This document shows positions 1 through 8,908 of a stretch of 64,000 bases of DNA, in pieces (position 1 is the first letter of the stretch; the number at the start of each line of letters is the position of its first letter). Source of the DNA: Catenulispora sp. GP43. GTDB taxonomy: Bacteria > Actinomycetota > Actinomycetes > Streptomycetales > Catenulisporaceae. Below the pieces are notes generated by a model. The model did not search any database. It saw only the letters and a program-made list of their open reading frames with translations, and was not told the origin of the DNA. The translations under genes and the position numbers were made by a program. The stretch is taken from positions 1 through 64,000 of the forward strand of contig NZ_JBGCCT010000023.1 in NCBI RefSeq assembly GCF_041260665.1, given 5' to 3'.

Positions 1-120
1 TCCGCCGCCGCCCCCGGCGGGCCCCCCCCCGCCGGGCGCCCCCCCCGTCCACCCACACCCCCCCCCCCCCCCCCCCCCGGGCGGGGGGGGCGCCCCCCCC
101 CCCCCCCCCCCCCCCCCCGC
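1..120. repeat. poly-C low-complexity tract, probable artefact
   Basis: The stretch is almost only C and G, with a run of about 21 C at 58-78, a G run at 83-90 and about 26 C at 93-118. Such homopolymers are unlike the rest of the window, including its other intergenic regions. No gene, hairpin or repeat unit can be read. The most likely explanation is a base-calling or assembly artefact near a contig edge or gap; a real G/C tract is possible but less likely. Confidence 0.7.
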
Positions 121-149
121 CGCCGAGAAGTGCTCAGCTCACGCCGAGG

Positions 150-1994
150 TCAGCCGCGGACTGCGGGCTGTCCCGTGATCGGGTCCAGGAAGAGCTGGTC
201 GTTGTGGCCGTGATTGCCATGGAAGTCGAACATGCCGTTCAGGCTTCCGGCGACGGTGGCGAACGAGCCGGGGATGTTGCCGAGCTTCCAGTTGTCCTGC
301 ACGAACTTGATGACGCTGCTCTGGTCGGTCAGCGTGTGGTCCACGTAGTTGTGCTTCGCGAACGGGGAGATGACCAGTAGCGGCAGGCGCGGGCCGTAAC
401 CGCAGCGCCCGTTCTGGCCGGCCAGCGGCTTCTGCGCGCTGTTGGTGCCGCAGATGCCGGTGCCGTTCAGCCAGTCCTGCGGGCCGGGAGGCGTCGGCGC
501 GTTGGCAGTGTTGGACGGGTTGTGCACGCCACTGTAGACGTGGTCGTAGTAGCCGTCGGAGTCGTCGTAGTTGATGACGACCGCTGTGCTGGACCAGTCG
601 GGGGTGTGCTGCAGGGCGTTGATCTCGTTGGTGATGAACTGCTGCTCGTCGTACGGGTCGGAGTAGCCGGCGTGGCCGTCCTCGTAGCCCGGGGCCTTCA
701 GGAAGCTGACGGCCGGCAGCTTGTCCGGGGACACGTAGCCGTGCGAGATCGCCGCGACCAGGGAGTCGAAGTCGCTGGTGTCGTACTGGTGGTTGGCGGT
801 GTCGAACTGCGGCACGCCGTTGACGTAGTGCTGGGTGTCGGTGCCGATCGTGTTCAGCGAGGCCGGGGCCAGGTGGTGCGGGTTGGCCGTGGAGGCGTAG
901 TACTGGAACGGCTCGTGGTGGGCGATGTAGTCGTCCTTGTTGCCGTAGTTGGTGGCGCCGGGCGTAGTGCCGCCGGTACCGCCTACCGCCGCGCCGACCG
1001 GGTGAACCGCGTTGCACAGACCCTGGTCCGAGGCCGGGGCGGTGGCGAACTTGCCCTTGAACTCGTCCGGGACGAAGGTGCTCGTCGGCTGCGGGTTGGC
1101 CTTGGTCGCGGCGGCGAAGGTGGTCGAGGGCTTGAAGCCACCCTGGAACCAGCCCCAGCTCAGGCCGGCGGCGTTGAGCTGGTCGCCGATGTTCTGACCG
1201 GTCAGGGACACCGCGTCGCGGGTGGAGCAGTCGTCGTAGTAGCCCTGCGCGTCGGAGATCAGCGAGGTGCCGCCCTTGCCGTCGGCGACGGTGTCGCCGT
1301 TGGTCGCCGCACCGTTGATCATCTTGTCGACGTTGCCGGTGTCACCGGACACCAGGTTGATCGCACCGGGGGCGGACGGGCCGAAGGTGGTCCCGAACGA
1401 GTTGTCGCTCATCGCGTACTGCTGCGCGTAGTTCCACAGCCCGGTGACCGTGTTGCCGTCGTAGTAGTTCATCACGTCGCTCGGGCTGCACGCGGCGCCG
1501 GTCCCGCTGGTGCCGCCACCATTGCCCACCGTAGTAACGAACTTGTCCATGGCCCCGCCGTCGAAGGCCTTCTGCTCGTCGTTGTAGTCGTGGTCCTGGT
1601 CGCACTGCACGACGTCGTTCAGGTTAGAGGGGTTCAGGCGGTGCGGGTTCACCTGCTTGCCCGAGGCGTCCTTGTTCGGGTTGTTGGTCAGCAGGTTCCC
1701 CTTACCGCCCGCGCCCTTGGTGTCGGCAAGGGTGTTGGCCTTGGGGGTGTTGCCCTTGGCCTTGAACTCCTGGCCGGAGGTGTTGGTCGCGTTCGGGTAG
1801 GTGCCGAAGTAGCGATCGAAGGAGACGTTCTCCTGGAAGATAACCACCAGGTGCTTGATCGGGGTGGTGGTCTTGGCACCGCTCACGTCAGGGCTGGCGG
1901 AGGCGGCGACGCTGAACGCGGCACCGGTCAGCGCGACGGCCGAGCCCAGGGCGGCCACGCCGATCGCGGTCCTGCGGATTCTGGACACGCTCAT
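150..1994 (-). CDS. secreted phospholipase C / acid phosphatase family phosphoesterase
   Basis: A 614-residue exported phosphoesterase of the bacterial phospholipase C / AcpA type (PF04185), which cleaves phosphate esters such as phospholipid headgroups outside the cell. The N-terminus has RIRR followed by an Ala/Val-rich core ending in ASA, a Tat-like signal peptide. The family motif QENVSFDRYFGTYP lies near residue 54, and later metal and active-site segments are visible (SGDTGN, NYDDSDGYYDHV, GYGPRLPLLVISPF). The usual start is the ATG at 1994, but AAGGGA lies only 1-2 bases before it, so the in-frame GTG at 1988 may be used. The length suits a single-domain secreted enzyme. No gene downstream is visible because the low-complexity tract follows. 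Family assignment is firm; the substrate is not. Confidence 0.88.
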   Translation of the reverse strand: MSVSRIRRTAIGVAALGSAVALTGAAFSVAASASPDVSGAKTTTPIKHLVVIFQENVSFDRYFGTYPNATNTSGQEFKAKGNTPKANTLADTKGAGGKGNLLTNNPNKDASGKQVNPHRLNPSNLNDVVQCDQDHDYNDEQKAFDGGAMDKFVTTVGNGGGTSGTGAACSPSDVMNYYDGNTVTGLWNYAQQYAMSDNSFGTTFGPSAPGAINLVSGDTGNVDKMINGAATNGDTVADGKGGTSLISDAQGYYDDCSTRDAVSLTGQNIGDQLNAAGLSWGWFQGGFKPSTTFAAATKANPQPTSTFVPDEFKGKFATAPASDQGLCNAVHPVGAAVGGTGGTTPGATNYGNKDDYIAHHEPFQYYASTANPHHLAPASLNTIGTDTQHYVNGVPQFDTANHQYDTSDFDSLVAAISHGYVSPDKLPAVSFLKAPGYEDGHAGYSDPYDEQQFITNEINALQHTPDWSSTAVVINYDDSDGYYDHVYSGVHNPSNTANAPTPPGPQDWLNGTGICGTNSAQKPLAGQNGRCGYGPRLPLLVISPFAKHNYVDHTLTDQSSVIKFVQDNWKLGNIPGSFATVAGSLNGMFDFHGNHGHNDQLFLDPITGQPAVRG

Positions 1995-2144
1995 GTCCCT
2001 TCATCGGGGTGTGTGGGCGCGCCCCAGCATTCCGCTGCGCGGCGCGCAACCTATCGACGGAGCGTGAACAGGTGGCGAGCCTTTGGCAAACAGAACACGC
2101 ATACGATCACCCGAATTCGGCCGTCTTGCCGCACCAAGTCGGAT

Positions 2145-4448
2145 TCAGCGGTGTGACGGACGCGGACCCCGCGGTGGTCGCCACTGGATATCGAGCGCTT
2201 CAAGCGTGGCGATGCGTTCTGGATCGAGCGTGCCGGTGCGGTAGCGGCGCCGAAGGTTGTGCAGCCACAATCCGAGCTTGGTTCCGTCTTCGGTTTCGTA
2301 TTGCACCGGAACCTGAAGGTGCCCATGTCGGTCACGAAACGCCGCCGCGGACTTCAAGCCCTGCTGCCACCAGCGGTCCCGGGCCGCTGCCAGTTCCCAG
2401 CCCATCCCGAGTGCATCCAGAGCCCTGCGCTGCTCGTCGCTCAGCTCCGAAGCCCGGTTCCGCTGAACGCTGACCCAGCGTCCCAACTGGTAACCGGCAC
2501 TGTCTGCCCACGTGAGCGGAACGTCGAGGTGCCCGTGGCGGTCGTGGAAGGCCCGAGCACGACACAATCCGCGGTGCCAGTGCCGGTCCCACGGTGGGTT
2601 CCATTCCGGATCCAGCGCCTCCAACGCGTCGCGCTGCTCGTCAGAGAGCGTGATGGCGCGGGCGCGTAGGTTGTTCAGCCACACGCCGAGGCCGAAACCA
2701 TCGGCGTTCCGGTAGCCGGCTTTCGGATGAAGGTGGCCGTGTTCGGCAGCGTAAGCCTGGGCAGCTCGCAACCCGGCCGCCCACTGCTCGGCGTGCGGGT
2801 CCCAGATCATCCCCAGCGCTTCCAGCGCGGCGACACGGTGTGGCGCGAGACGTCGGCGGTGGTGGCGCTGGGTGCGGATCCATGACCCGACGGCGAGCCC
2901 GTCCGGGCCGATGAAGCCTTGAGGTATGCGCAGGTGCCCGTGGGCCTGGCGGTAGGCCGCAGCCGCAGCCAGATAGCGCTGCCACTGCGCTTCCAACACC
3001 GGGCCATCCAGATCAACGGTAGCTATCGTCAGCGCTTTGACGAACCCTTCGGGCCAGTCGGCACCGTCGATCGCCAACCACGGCGGAGGCGGCGGATCCT
3101 GGCCGGTCACCAACTGTCGGCTGTGGTCATAGAGCAGGTCCAGATCGACAGCTGCGCGCTGGTCGTGGGCACGCAACGCGCGAAGGATCTCCCACACCCC
3201 TGCGTAGGCCGAACCGCTGCCGGCCAAATCGGCATCCTGGCCCGGAGCTATGAGCACCGGCACGACGATCGTCGCAGTCTTGCGCTCGTTGCCGCCGCGC
3301 CGCAGTGCACGTCCCACAGCCTGAATGGCATCCACAGTAGAGCCCCGAGGATCGGCGAACACCACTCCGTCGACCGCGGGTACGTCAATGCCCTCTGCGA
3401 GCACTTTCGCATTGGCGACCACGACCAACCGCTCATCCTCGCCGTGGAGCCGGTCAAGAACTTCAGCACGGCGAGACACCGAGTGCGATCCAGAGACGTG
3501 ACCGGCCCACAGGCCGCCGGGATCCACGCCGACCGCCGACGCGGTATGAGCCAAGCCGGCTGCAAAACGGTCGGCACGGGCCACACGGTTGTGGAACGTG
3601 ATCACGCGTCGAAGCCCGAACCTCCGGGCGGCGCGCAGCAGCGCCACCTGAGCAGCCAAAGTAGCCAGCTCGGAAGGAGGGACGTCACCTCCCGGACGAT
3701 CGGTGGTCATCAGGTCCCGGATGTCGCTGTCGTTCACCACGGCCACCACCACCCGGTAGTCGGCCAGAAGACCCAGCTCGATCGCCTCGGCGAACCGCAG
3801 CTCGAAGCCGGCAGGCCCGTACAGCTGCCGATCGTCCATCGACGCGATCGTATGCCGGTCCGCGTCGGCGCCGGTTATCACACGAGGCGTGGCCGTCAGA
3901 TACAGCCGCCGCACGCTGGGAATGCGTTGGTCGTCCAACACCGCCGACCATGGCCGCCCGGACATCCCGGCGGTGCGGTGAGCCTCGTCCACCACGATCA
4001 GATCCCACGGCGGCAGGCCCTCGTGATGCGCCTGCGCGACCGTTGTGGCCATGCTGACGTAGGTGGTGAACACCGTGCACCGCCGTTCCGTACCGCATAT
4101 CCGCAACAACTCCGCAGAATCGGTCGTCACGGCTCCAGTCATGCCGCCGAACGTGATCGTCCGGCGCATGGTCGCGGACGCCTCCGAGCAAACCGCGACG
4201 ATGCTGCCCAGGTCTCCGCCGCTGCGGTGCGCGTAAGCCGCGACGGTCTGCTCCAGGAGACCCAACGTCGGCACTACCACCAGGACTCGGCCGGCAGCCA
4301 GCTCGCGGGCGGCGCCGACACCGATGTCGGTCTTGCCCGTGCCGCATGCCGCGACCACCGTGAACCGGCCGCCGTCTCGGAGCCACGACGAGGCCGCATC
4401 TATCGCTTGACGTTGATGCGGCCACAGGCCGGGAATCGCTGTCCCCAT
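2145..4448 (-). CDS. DEAH-box helicase with four helicase-associated (HA) repeats
   Basis: A superfamily 2 helicase-like ATPase of about 767 residues. Walker A (ACGTGKTDIG) is close to the N-terminus, followed by Walker B VVDEAH, an LTATPR motif and a second RecA domain with AVGRALRRGG. The C-terminal third is four tandem HA-type repeats (PF03457 pattern: W...L..A.AY...HGHL.VP......G..LG.W....R), each about 65-70 residues. The open frame extends to 4577, but the ATG at 4448 is preceded five bases earlier by GGAGG and immediately precedes the conserved helicase start, so I chose it. HA-repeat helicases are known from actinobacterial plasmids and linear replicon ends (TtrA-like), but nothing here shows a telomere. 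The role is unknown; nucleic-acid binding through the HA repeats is likely. Confidence 0.85.
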   Translation of the reverse strand: MGTAIPGLWPHQRQAIDAASSWLRDGGRFTVVAACGTGKTDIGVGAARELAAGRVLVVVPTLGLLEQTVAAYAHRSGGDLGSIVAVCSEASATMRRTITFGGMTGAVTTDSAELLRICGTERRCTVFTTYVSMATTVAQAHHEGLPPWDLIVVDEAHRTAGMSGRPWSAVLDDQRIPSVRRLYLTATPRVITGADADRHTIASMDDRQLYGPAGFELRFAEAIELGLLADYRVVVAVVNDSDIRDLMTTDRPGGDVPPSELATLAAQVALLRAARRFGLRRVITFHNRVARADRFAAGLAHTASAVGVDPGGLWAGHVSGSHSVSRRAEVLDRLHGEDERLVVVANAKVLAEGIDVPAVDGVVFADPRGSTVDAIQAVGRALRRGGNERKTATIVVPVLIAPGQDADLAGSGSAYAGVWEILRALRAHDQRAAVDLDLLYDHSRQLVTGQDPPPPPWLAIDGADWPEGFVKALTIATVDLDGPVLEAQWQRYLAAAAAYRQAHGHLRIPQGFIGPDGLAVGSWIRTQRHHRRRLAPHRVAALEALGMIWDPHAEQWAAGLRAAQAYAAEHGHLHPKAGYRNADGFGLGVWLNNLRARAITLSDEQRDALEALDPEWNPPWDRHWHRGLCRARAFHDRHGHLDVPLTWADSAGYQLGRWVSVQRNRASELSDEQRRALDALGMGWELAAARDRWWQQGLKSAAAFRDRHGHLQVPVQYETEDGTKLGLWLHNLRRRYRTGTLDPERIATLEALDIQWRPPRGPRPSHR

Positions 4449-4601
4449 CGCAGCCTCCGCACCCTTCGCGCGCTCCGCCGAACGTTCTTGGTCCTTCAAC
4501 GCCGTCCAGGATGCTAGCGAGACCACTGGATACCGTAGAAGTGGCAACGGAACGAGATGGCTGGCGTCATTCTCCACCTGGGCTCACTCAAGTCATCAGG
4601 G

Positions 4602-4943
4602 TCCTGCGATTTCCGCAATCGACGGAGCGCCACGGTCCCCCCGGCCACGGCCAGGCGTTGGGCCGACCGCTACCGCGAACACGGAACGGCCGGATGACGG
4701 ACCGGTCATCCCGGCCGCACACCAGCCCGCACCGCACCCCAACACGTACCGAACGGCCGATCATCAAAGTCAGGGTGCTGCGCCGTCTCGGCCCGGCGCG
4801 CATCGCGTTCCTGCTGCACCTGAACCCCTCAGCCGCGCACCGGATGCTGACCCGGTACAAGCCGGCCCGGCTGACGCACCTGGATCGGGCCACCGGACGG
4901 CCGATCCGCCGCTACGAGCACGACGCGCCCGGTGACCTGGTAT
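4602..4943 (+). pseudogene. IS481-family transposase remnant, frameshifted and truncated
   Basis: Two reading frames together give the N-terminal half of an IS481-type transposase. Frame one (about 4602-4694) reads ARRWADRYREHGTAG. After a one-base slip, frame two from 4694 reads MTDRSSRPHTSP, then LGPARIAFLLHLNPSAAHR and GRPIRRYEHDAPGDL. These match the family's HTH region and the segment just before the first catalytic Asp. Homology stops abruptly at about 4943 and the whole DDE catalytic core is missing. I could not find terminal inverted repeats. The 276 bases that follow, up to the next gene, show nothing recognisable. This is a dead element. Confidence 0.72.
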
Positions 4944-5219
4944 CTCGAGGATGAGCTGGTAGACGAGTTTCACGGCCACAGTCATAGAACGAACCTGCGG
5001 GACTGCTCAACCAAACACACAAACGGGCAGGTCAATAGCTATGCGTCCGTTCTGGCACGGTGCAGGCGACCAACCGGCTCGCGGCCAGGTACACCAGCTT
5101 CAACCCCACGAACCGACATCAACCCAGCTCGCGCAGGTTGTCGGCACCCTCAGGTGCGGCCGAACGGGAAGTATCGTTTCCAGACAATCCCCACATCAGC
5201 ACCCTGGTCGAGGGACCGC

Positions 5220-5984
5220 TTAGGTGAGGATGTTGACGGCGCGTGCCGCGACGAGTGCGATGGTCACCAGTGATACGCCGGACTGGACCATCATTGTCAT
5301 CTTCGCCCATGACGACATCGGCAGGGTGTCCGTCGGTGAGAACGCTGTGGAGTTGGTGAACGAGAGGTAGGCGTAGTCGACGAAGGTCGCTTCCCAGTCC
5401 GGGGACGCCTTGGACGGGTCTGTCATCTGGGCGAAGAGGAAGTCAGGATACGGGTTGCGGGCCGCAGCGCGTGAGAACGGCCCGCCGCGGTCGAACTCCC
5501 AGTAGATCAGCGCGAAGACCACGACGTTGGTGATCCAGATCGCCAGGCCCGAGCCGAGCAACGTGACAGCGTCGACCGTCGGCTGTCCCGCCTTGTGGTT
5601 CACGATCTCGTTGATCAGCCTGGCTATCGAGGTGAGGTTCGCGACCGCGATGAAGATCGTCATGCTCAGTGACATCCACCGCACGATCGGGTGCTCGCGT
5701 TGGAAGCGGACCGGGTTTGCGGCCACGAGTCCGACCAGCAAAACGACTTCGAGTGCGGGCAGGAGCAGCTTGGGTTGCAGGGCGTAGCGATCGGGAAGCG
5801 CCACCTGCATCACGATGGCCAGTACGACGCCGATGGTCACCGGCCAGCGCCGCTCGCCGGCGGTCTCGCGCAGCCAGCCCGGCAGTTTGCCGACCTCCCA
5901 GTGCAGGCCCGGCACGTGCTGGTTGAGGTGCGGCAGATGTGCCCCACTGGCGTGCTGAGCCTGGGGATCCTGGCGATCGGTCAT
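5220..5984 (-). CDS. DUF1345 family integral membrane protein
   Basis: A polytopic membrane protein of 254 residues with about five hydrophobic segments (VTIGVVLAIVMQVALP, LLLPALEVVLLVGLVA, MSLSMTIFIAVANL, LGSGLAIWITNVVVFALIYW and a last one near the C-terminus). The signature FVDYAYLSFTNSTAFSPTDTLP is typical of DUF1345 (PF07077) and resembles the pore loop of two-TM potassium channels; whether it conducts ions is unknown. The open frame extends to a GTG at 6119, but those 45 codons lack family similarity, so the ATG at 5984 was chosen despite a weak ribosome site. The gene stands alone between a transposase remnant and a lipoprotein gene. No function can be assigned beyond the inner membrane location. 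Confidence 0.75.
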   Translation of the reverse strand: MTDRQDPQAQHASGAHLPHLNQHVPGLHWEVGKLPGWLRETAGERRWPVTIGVVLAIVMQVALPDRYALQPKLLLPALEVVLLVGLVAANPVRFQREHPIVRWMSLSMTIFIAVANLTSIARLINEIVNHKAGQPTVDAVTLLGSGLAIWITNVVVFALIYWEFDRGGPFSRAAARNPYPDFLFAQMTDPSKASPDWEATFVDYAYLSFTNSTAFSPTDTLPMSSWAKMTMMVQSGVSLVTIALVAARAVNILT

Positions 5985-6483
5985 GCGCTGAGAGTACGCG
6001 TGGTCGCGGTGGCGCGGCCAGCGTCTGACCTGGGTAAGGAGAGTACGCGGGTGAGGCAGGCGGCTACCGACGGCTATGAGGTAAGACCCAGTCCAGTCTG
6101 GTTTGGGCGGTAGCACCACCCCGGCGGGGTCATTGCGACGGCTGTGAAGTAGTCAGGGAAGGCATTACGCACCTTGGCGTGTTCGCGCAGCAACATCGCA
6201 ATTTATTCGCGGGTGCTCGTCGCTACGTAGACGTCCTCGGCAGCGGCTACGCGACGTGCTTGATCAACCAGGCGCTTGGCGTCGACCAGTCGCGGCCCCG
6301 CCCGCCTCGTCGAAACCCCGCGGCACAAGCTGGACACCGATACCCCGCGCCACCCGCGCCTGCCACAATGGGCTCCCGCCGAGGGTCGGATGACGGACGA
6401 CCCCCAGGCGGCGATCATTCCCACTCAGCACCGTGCCCTGGTCCGGGCCGGTCGTGCGCGCCCATGGAAGGTCTCGATTCGAG
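5985..6483. other. intergenic region, no convincing gene
   Basis: This is the upstream region of both the DUF1345 gene and the lipoprotein gene, so it must hold their promoters. Frames read through parts of it on both strands (for example a 73-codon minus-strand frame at 6203-6424), but none has a ribosome site or recognisable motif. I see no hairpin or repeat. Confidence 0.4.
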
Positions 6484-7182
6484 ATGTCCGCTCACCGTTC
6501 TCCGCAGCTTCGCCGTCGTTCCGTCACCCGGGCCGCCCGGCTCAGCGCCGGCCTGGCCGTCTTCTCGGCGCTGGCTTCCGCCGCCGGGTGCGCCTCGGAT
6601 CCCAAGGTCCCGCAGGTCGCCTTCCCCAGCGTGAGCGCGCCGTCCGTGCGCAGCGTGCAGGTCCCGCCGGTCGCCACGTACTCCGGATACGCCCCGCCGC
6701 TCAACGCCGTGCAAGCACAGATCTCCGGGGTCGGCTCCAGTGTGCCGATGGCGTTCCGGATGGCTCCGGTCGAAATCGATGTGACCGTGACCAACAGCTC
6801 GAACTACTCCTTTCAGAATCTTGAGCCGCTAGTGGTCCTCGGGCAGTGCACGTGCGACGCCGCTAATGGCGGGACAGCCCCTCAGGGATTTCTCGACATC
6901 TGGGATGACACTGTGCGAGCGTGGCGCTCCAGCGGGTATTCGGCGATGCAGGCCGACCAGACTTTCAAGTTCTCCCGGCAGTCCGATGCGATCAGCCTCG
7001 GCCGCAAAGCGAGCGTCACCCTCCGATATCGCGTGTATTTGGGCAAGACGGCGAAGGAGACGGGGCTGGTCCGGGGTACCGGAGCCTTCGACTTCTACCT
7101 TCTGCAACTCCCCAATCACACGCGGATCAAGGTGGGCACCGGCCCCGACGCTTTTGTCCCTTTGACCTACGACGTGGGCTGA
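6484..7182 (+). CDS. predicted lipoprotein of unknown function
   Basis: A 232-residue exported protein. The N-terminus has RRRSVTRAARL, a hydrophobic stretch and a lipobox-like ASAAGC at about residue 36, so lipid anchoring to the outer face of the membrane is expected. The mature part is beta-rich with DVTVTNSSNYSFQNL and a CTCDA pair of cysteines; it looks like an Ig-type or FixG-like fold, but I do not recognise a family. The ATG at 6484 was chosen because it places the signal peptide at the N-terminus; GGAAGG lies about 13 bases upstream. An earlier ATG at 6433 is possible. It is a single gene, and nothing nearby suggests a partner. Confidence 0.7.
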   Translation: MSAHRSPQLRRRSVTRAARLSAGLAVFSALASAAGCASDPKVPQVAFPSVSAPSVRSVQVPPVATYSGYAPPLNAVQAQISGVGSSVPMAFRMAPVEIDVTVTNSSNYSFQNLEPLVVLGQCTCDAANGGTAPQGFLDIWDDTVRAWRSSGYSAMQADQTFKFSRQSDAISLGRKASVTLRYRVYLGKTAKETGLVRGTGAFDFYLLQLPNHTRIKVGTGPDAFVPLTYDVG

Positions 7183-7645
7183 TCCGACACGTCCTGCCTT
7201 GGAATTCCCCAGGGAATCAGGCCTCATATAAATGTCGGTGACAGGGTGTTGTCGTCATTTTGATGTCCTTGCCCTTTCCCTGGTCTTCGACGCGGCGTCC
7301 AATATTTCCGCGGGCTACCGGAATGTGAACAGGCTGCTTCCGCGGCGTTACATGAGCCGACGAGCTTTGACAACCAAGCTTTGGTCAAATACGCTCGGCG
7401 CGATTTCACATCGGTTCGGGTCCGATGACCCCCAGGGGGCAACGACGACGGCAGCATCGGCCATTCAAGGCTGCACCTTGGCGACACAATTCATGGTCAC
7501 CGCCGGATGACGCACGGGGCGTCGTACGCCGGTATTCCCGCATTCCTGAACCGTCATGACGGCTTGTAGGGATCCCATTGGCGCACGACCGACTTCATAT
7601 TCGTGCCCTTACTCAAGGGCGAGCCCAGGACGACAGGGCCAAGAA
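7183..7645. other. long leader / promoter region of the polysaccharide operon
   Basis: The 463 bases here are less GC-rich than the flanks, with TATAAATG near 7225 and several T-rich stretches, as expected for a promoter or untranslated leader. A short inverted repeat ATTCCCCAGGGAAT lies just after the lipoprotein stop and may weakly terminate it. Short frames here have no ribosome site. The region probably holds the promoter of the downstream four-gene operon; no operator was recognised. Confidence 0.4.
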
Positions 7646-8908
7646 ATGCCATCCTTCTTCTCCCATCCCGCGAGCGGGATCAACGAGTTCTTCACCGGCG
7701 GCTACTGGCGCCAGGTGATCCCGCTGGGTATCGCCGGCGTGCTGGTGTGGGTCCTTTGGATCTACCGCGCGGTCTCCTCCCGCTTCTACAAGCCGACCGT
7801 CAACGACTATCGCAGCACCACCTCGGTCGTGGTCCCGTCCTACCGGGAGGACCCGCAGATCCTGCTGCAGTGCCTACGGACCTGGCTGGACCAGGACCCG
7901 GACGAGGTCATCATCGTGGTCGACGTCGACGACACCGAGTGCCGGCAGGTCCTGGCCGAGGTCGAGGACCCGAGGCTGAAGGTCATCGCCTTCAAGCACC
8001 ACGGCAAGCGGTCCGCGCTGGGCGTCGGGATCCGCGAGGCGCGCAACGACATCCTCGTGTTCTGCGACTCGGACACGCTGTGGCGGGCCGGCCTGCTTCA
8101 GGCCGTGCAAATGCCCTTCATCGACCCCTCGGTCGGCGGAGTCGGCACCCAGCAGAACGTCTACCAGCGCACCACGAGCGTGTGGCGCCGGATCGCCGAC
8201 TGGCTCATCAACCTGCGCTACTTCGACTACGTGCCGGCGATGAGCCGGCGCGGCGGCGTCATCTGCCTGTCCGGCCGTACCGCGGCCTACCGCCGGTCGG
8301 TGATTCTGCCGGTGGTGGACAACCTCGAGAACGAGTTCTTCCTGGGGCGCCGCTGTATATCCGGCGACGACGGCCGGATGACTTGGCTGACCATCGCGCA
8401 GGGCTACAAGACGGTGCACCAGTCGAACGCGCTCGCCCTGTCGATGTTCCCCGACACCTTCCGCGCCTTCGTCAAGCAGCGGGTCCGTTGGAGCCGCAAC
8501 TCCTATCGCTGCTATCTGACCGCCATCTGGAAGGGCTGGCTGTGGCGGACGCCGCTGATCTCCCGGATCACCGTGCTGCAGATCCTGCTGACCCCGGTGA
8601 CGATGGGGCTCACCATCTACTTCCTGCTGTTCAACCGCCTGGACTTCACGACCCGGGGTTGGCTGCTGGCCGCCGCGTGGCTGCTGCTCGGCCGTGGCCT
8701 GCGTGGTTTCTCACACCTGCGCAGGCATCCTGGCGAGATCCTGCTGCTACCGCTGACCGCCTTGATCGTCATGTACATATCCCTGCCGATCAAGCTGTAC
8801 GCGTTCTTCACGATGAACAAGCAGGGCTGGATCACCCGCACCACGGACAGCGTCGGCGGAGCCGGTCAGAGTGCCGCGACCCTTCGCGAAGACCTGGCCC
8901 AGATATGA
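7646..8908 (+). CDS. processive family 2 glycosyltransferase (hyaluronan/chitin/alginate-synthase type)
   Basis: A 420-residue membrane glycosyltransferase. One TM segment lies at about residues 24-42. The GT-A domain carries all processive-GT2 hallmarks: VVDVDD (91-96), DSD at 141-143 for UDP-sugar/metal binding, GDD at 240-242 as catalytic base and Q278-x-x-R-W282 for acceptor binding. Three or four C-terminal TM segments would form the translocation channel. Such enzymes polymerise and extrude linear glycans (HasA, Alg8, NodC, chitin synthase). The frame is open to 7556, but the ATG at 7646 begins the conserved protein and has AGGG upstream. The stop overlaps the next start by 4 bases (ATGA), and a nucleotide-sugar dehydrogenase closes the operon, which suggests the polymer contains a uronic acid. 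The exact sugar cannot be read. Confidence 0.88.
   Translation: MPSFFSHPASGINEFFTGGYWRQVIPLGIAGVLVWVLWIYRAVSSRFYKPTVNDYRSTTSVVVPSYREDPQILLQCLRTWLDQDPDEVIIVVDVDDTECRQVLAEVEDPRLKVIAFKHHGKRSALGVGIREARNDILVFCDSDTLWRAGLLQAVQMPFIDPSVGGVGTQQNVYQRTTSVWRRIADWLINLRYFDYVPAMSRRGGVICLSGRTAAYRRSVILPVVDNLENEFFLGRRCISGDDGRMTWLTIAQGYKTVHQSNALALSMFPDTFRAFVKQRVRWSRNSYRCYLTAIWKGWLWRTPLISRITVLQILLTPVTMGLTIYFLLFNRLDFTTRGWLLAAAWLLLGRGLRGFSHLRRHPGEILLLPLTALIVMYISLPIKLYAFFTMNKQGWITRTTDSVGGAGQSAATLREDLAQI

Noticed and set aside
522-2156. 544-codon plus-strand frame opposite the phospholipase C-like gene
   Set aside because: Val/Gly/Arg-rich antisense shadow of a clearly coding gene in a high-GC genome; no ribosome site or domain.
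2145-4448. helicase taken as proof of a linear chromosome end (TtrA)
   Set aside because: There are no telomere palindromes, tap/tpg genes or terminal repeats in the window; HA-repeat helicases also occur internally.
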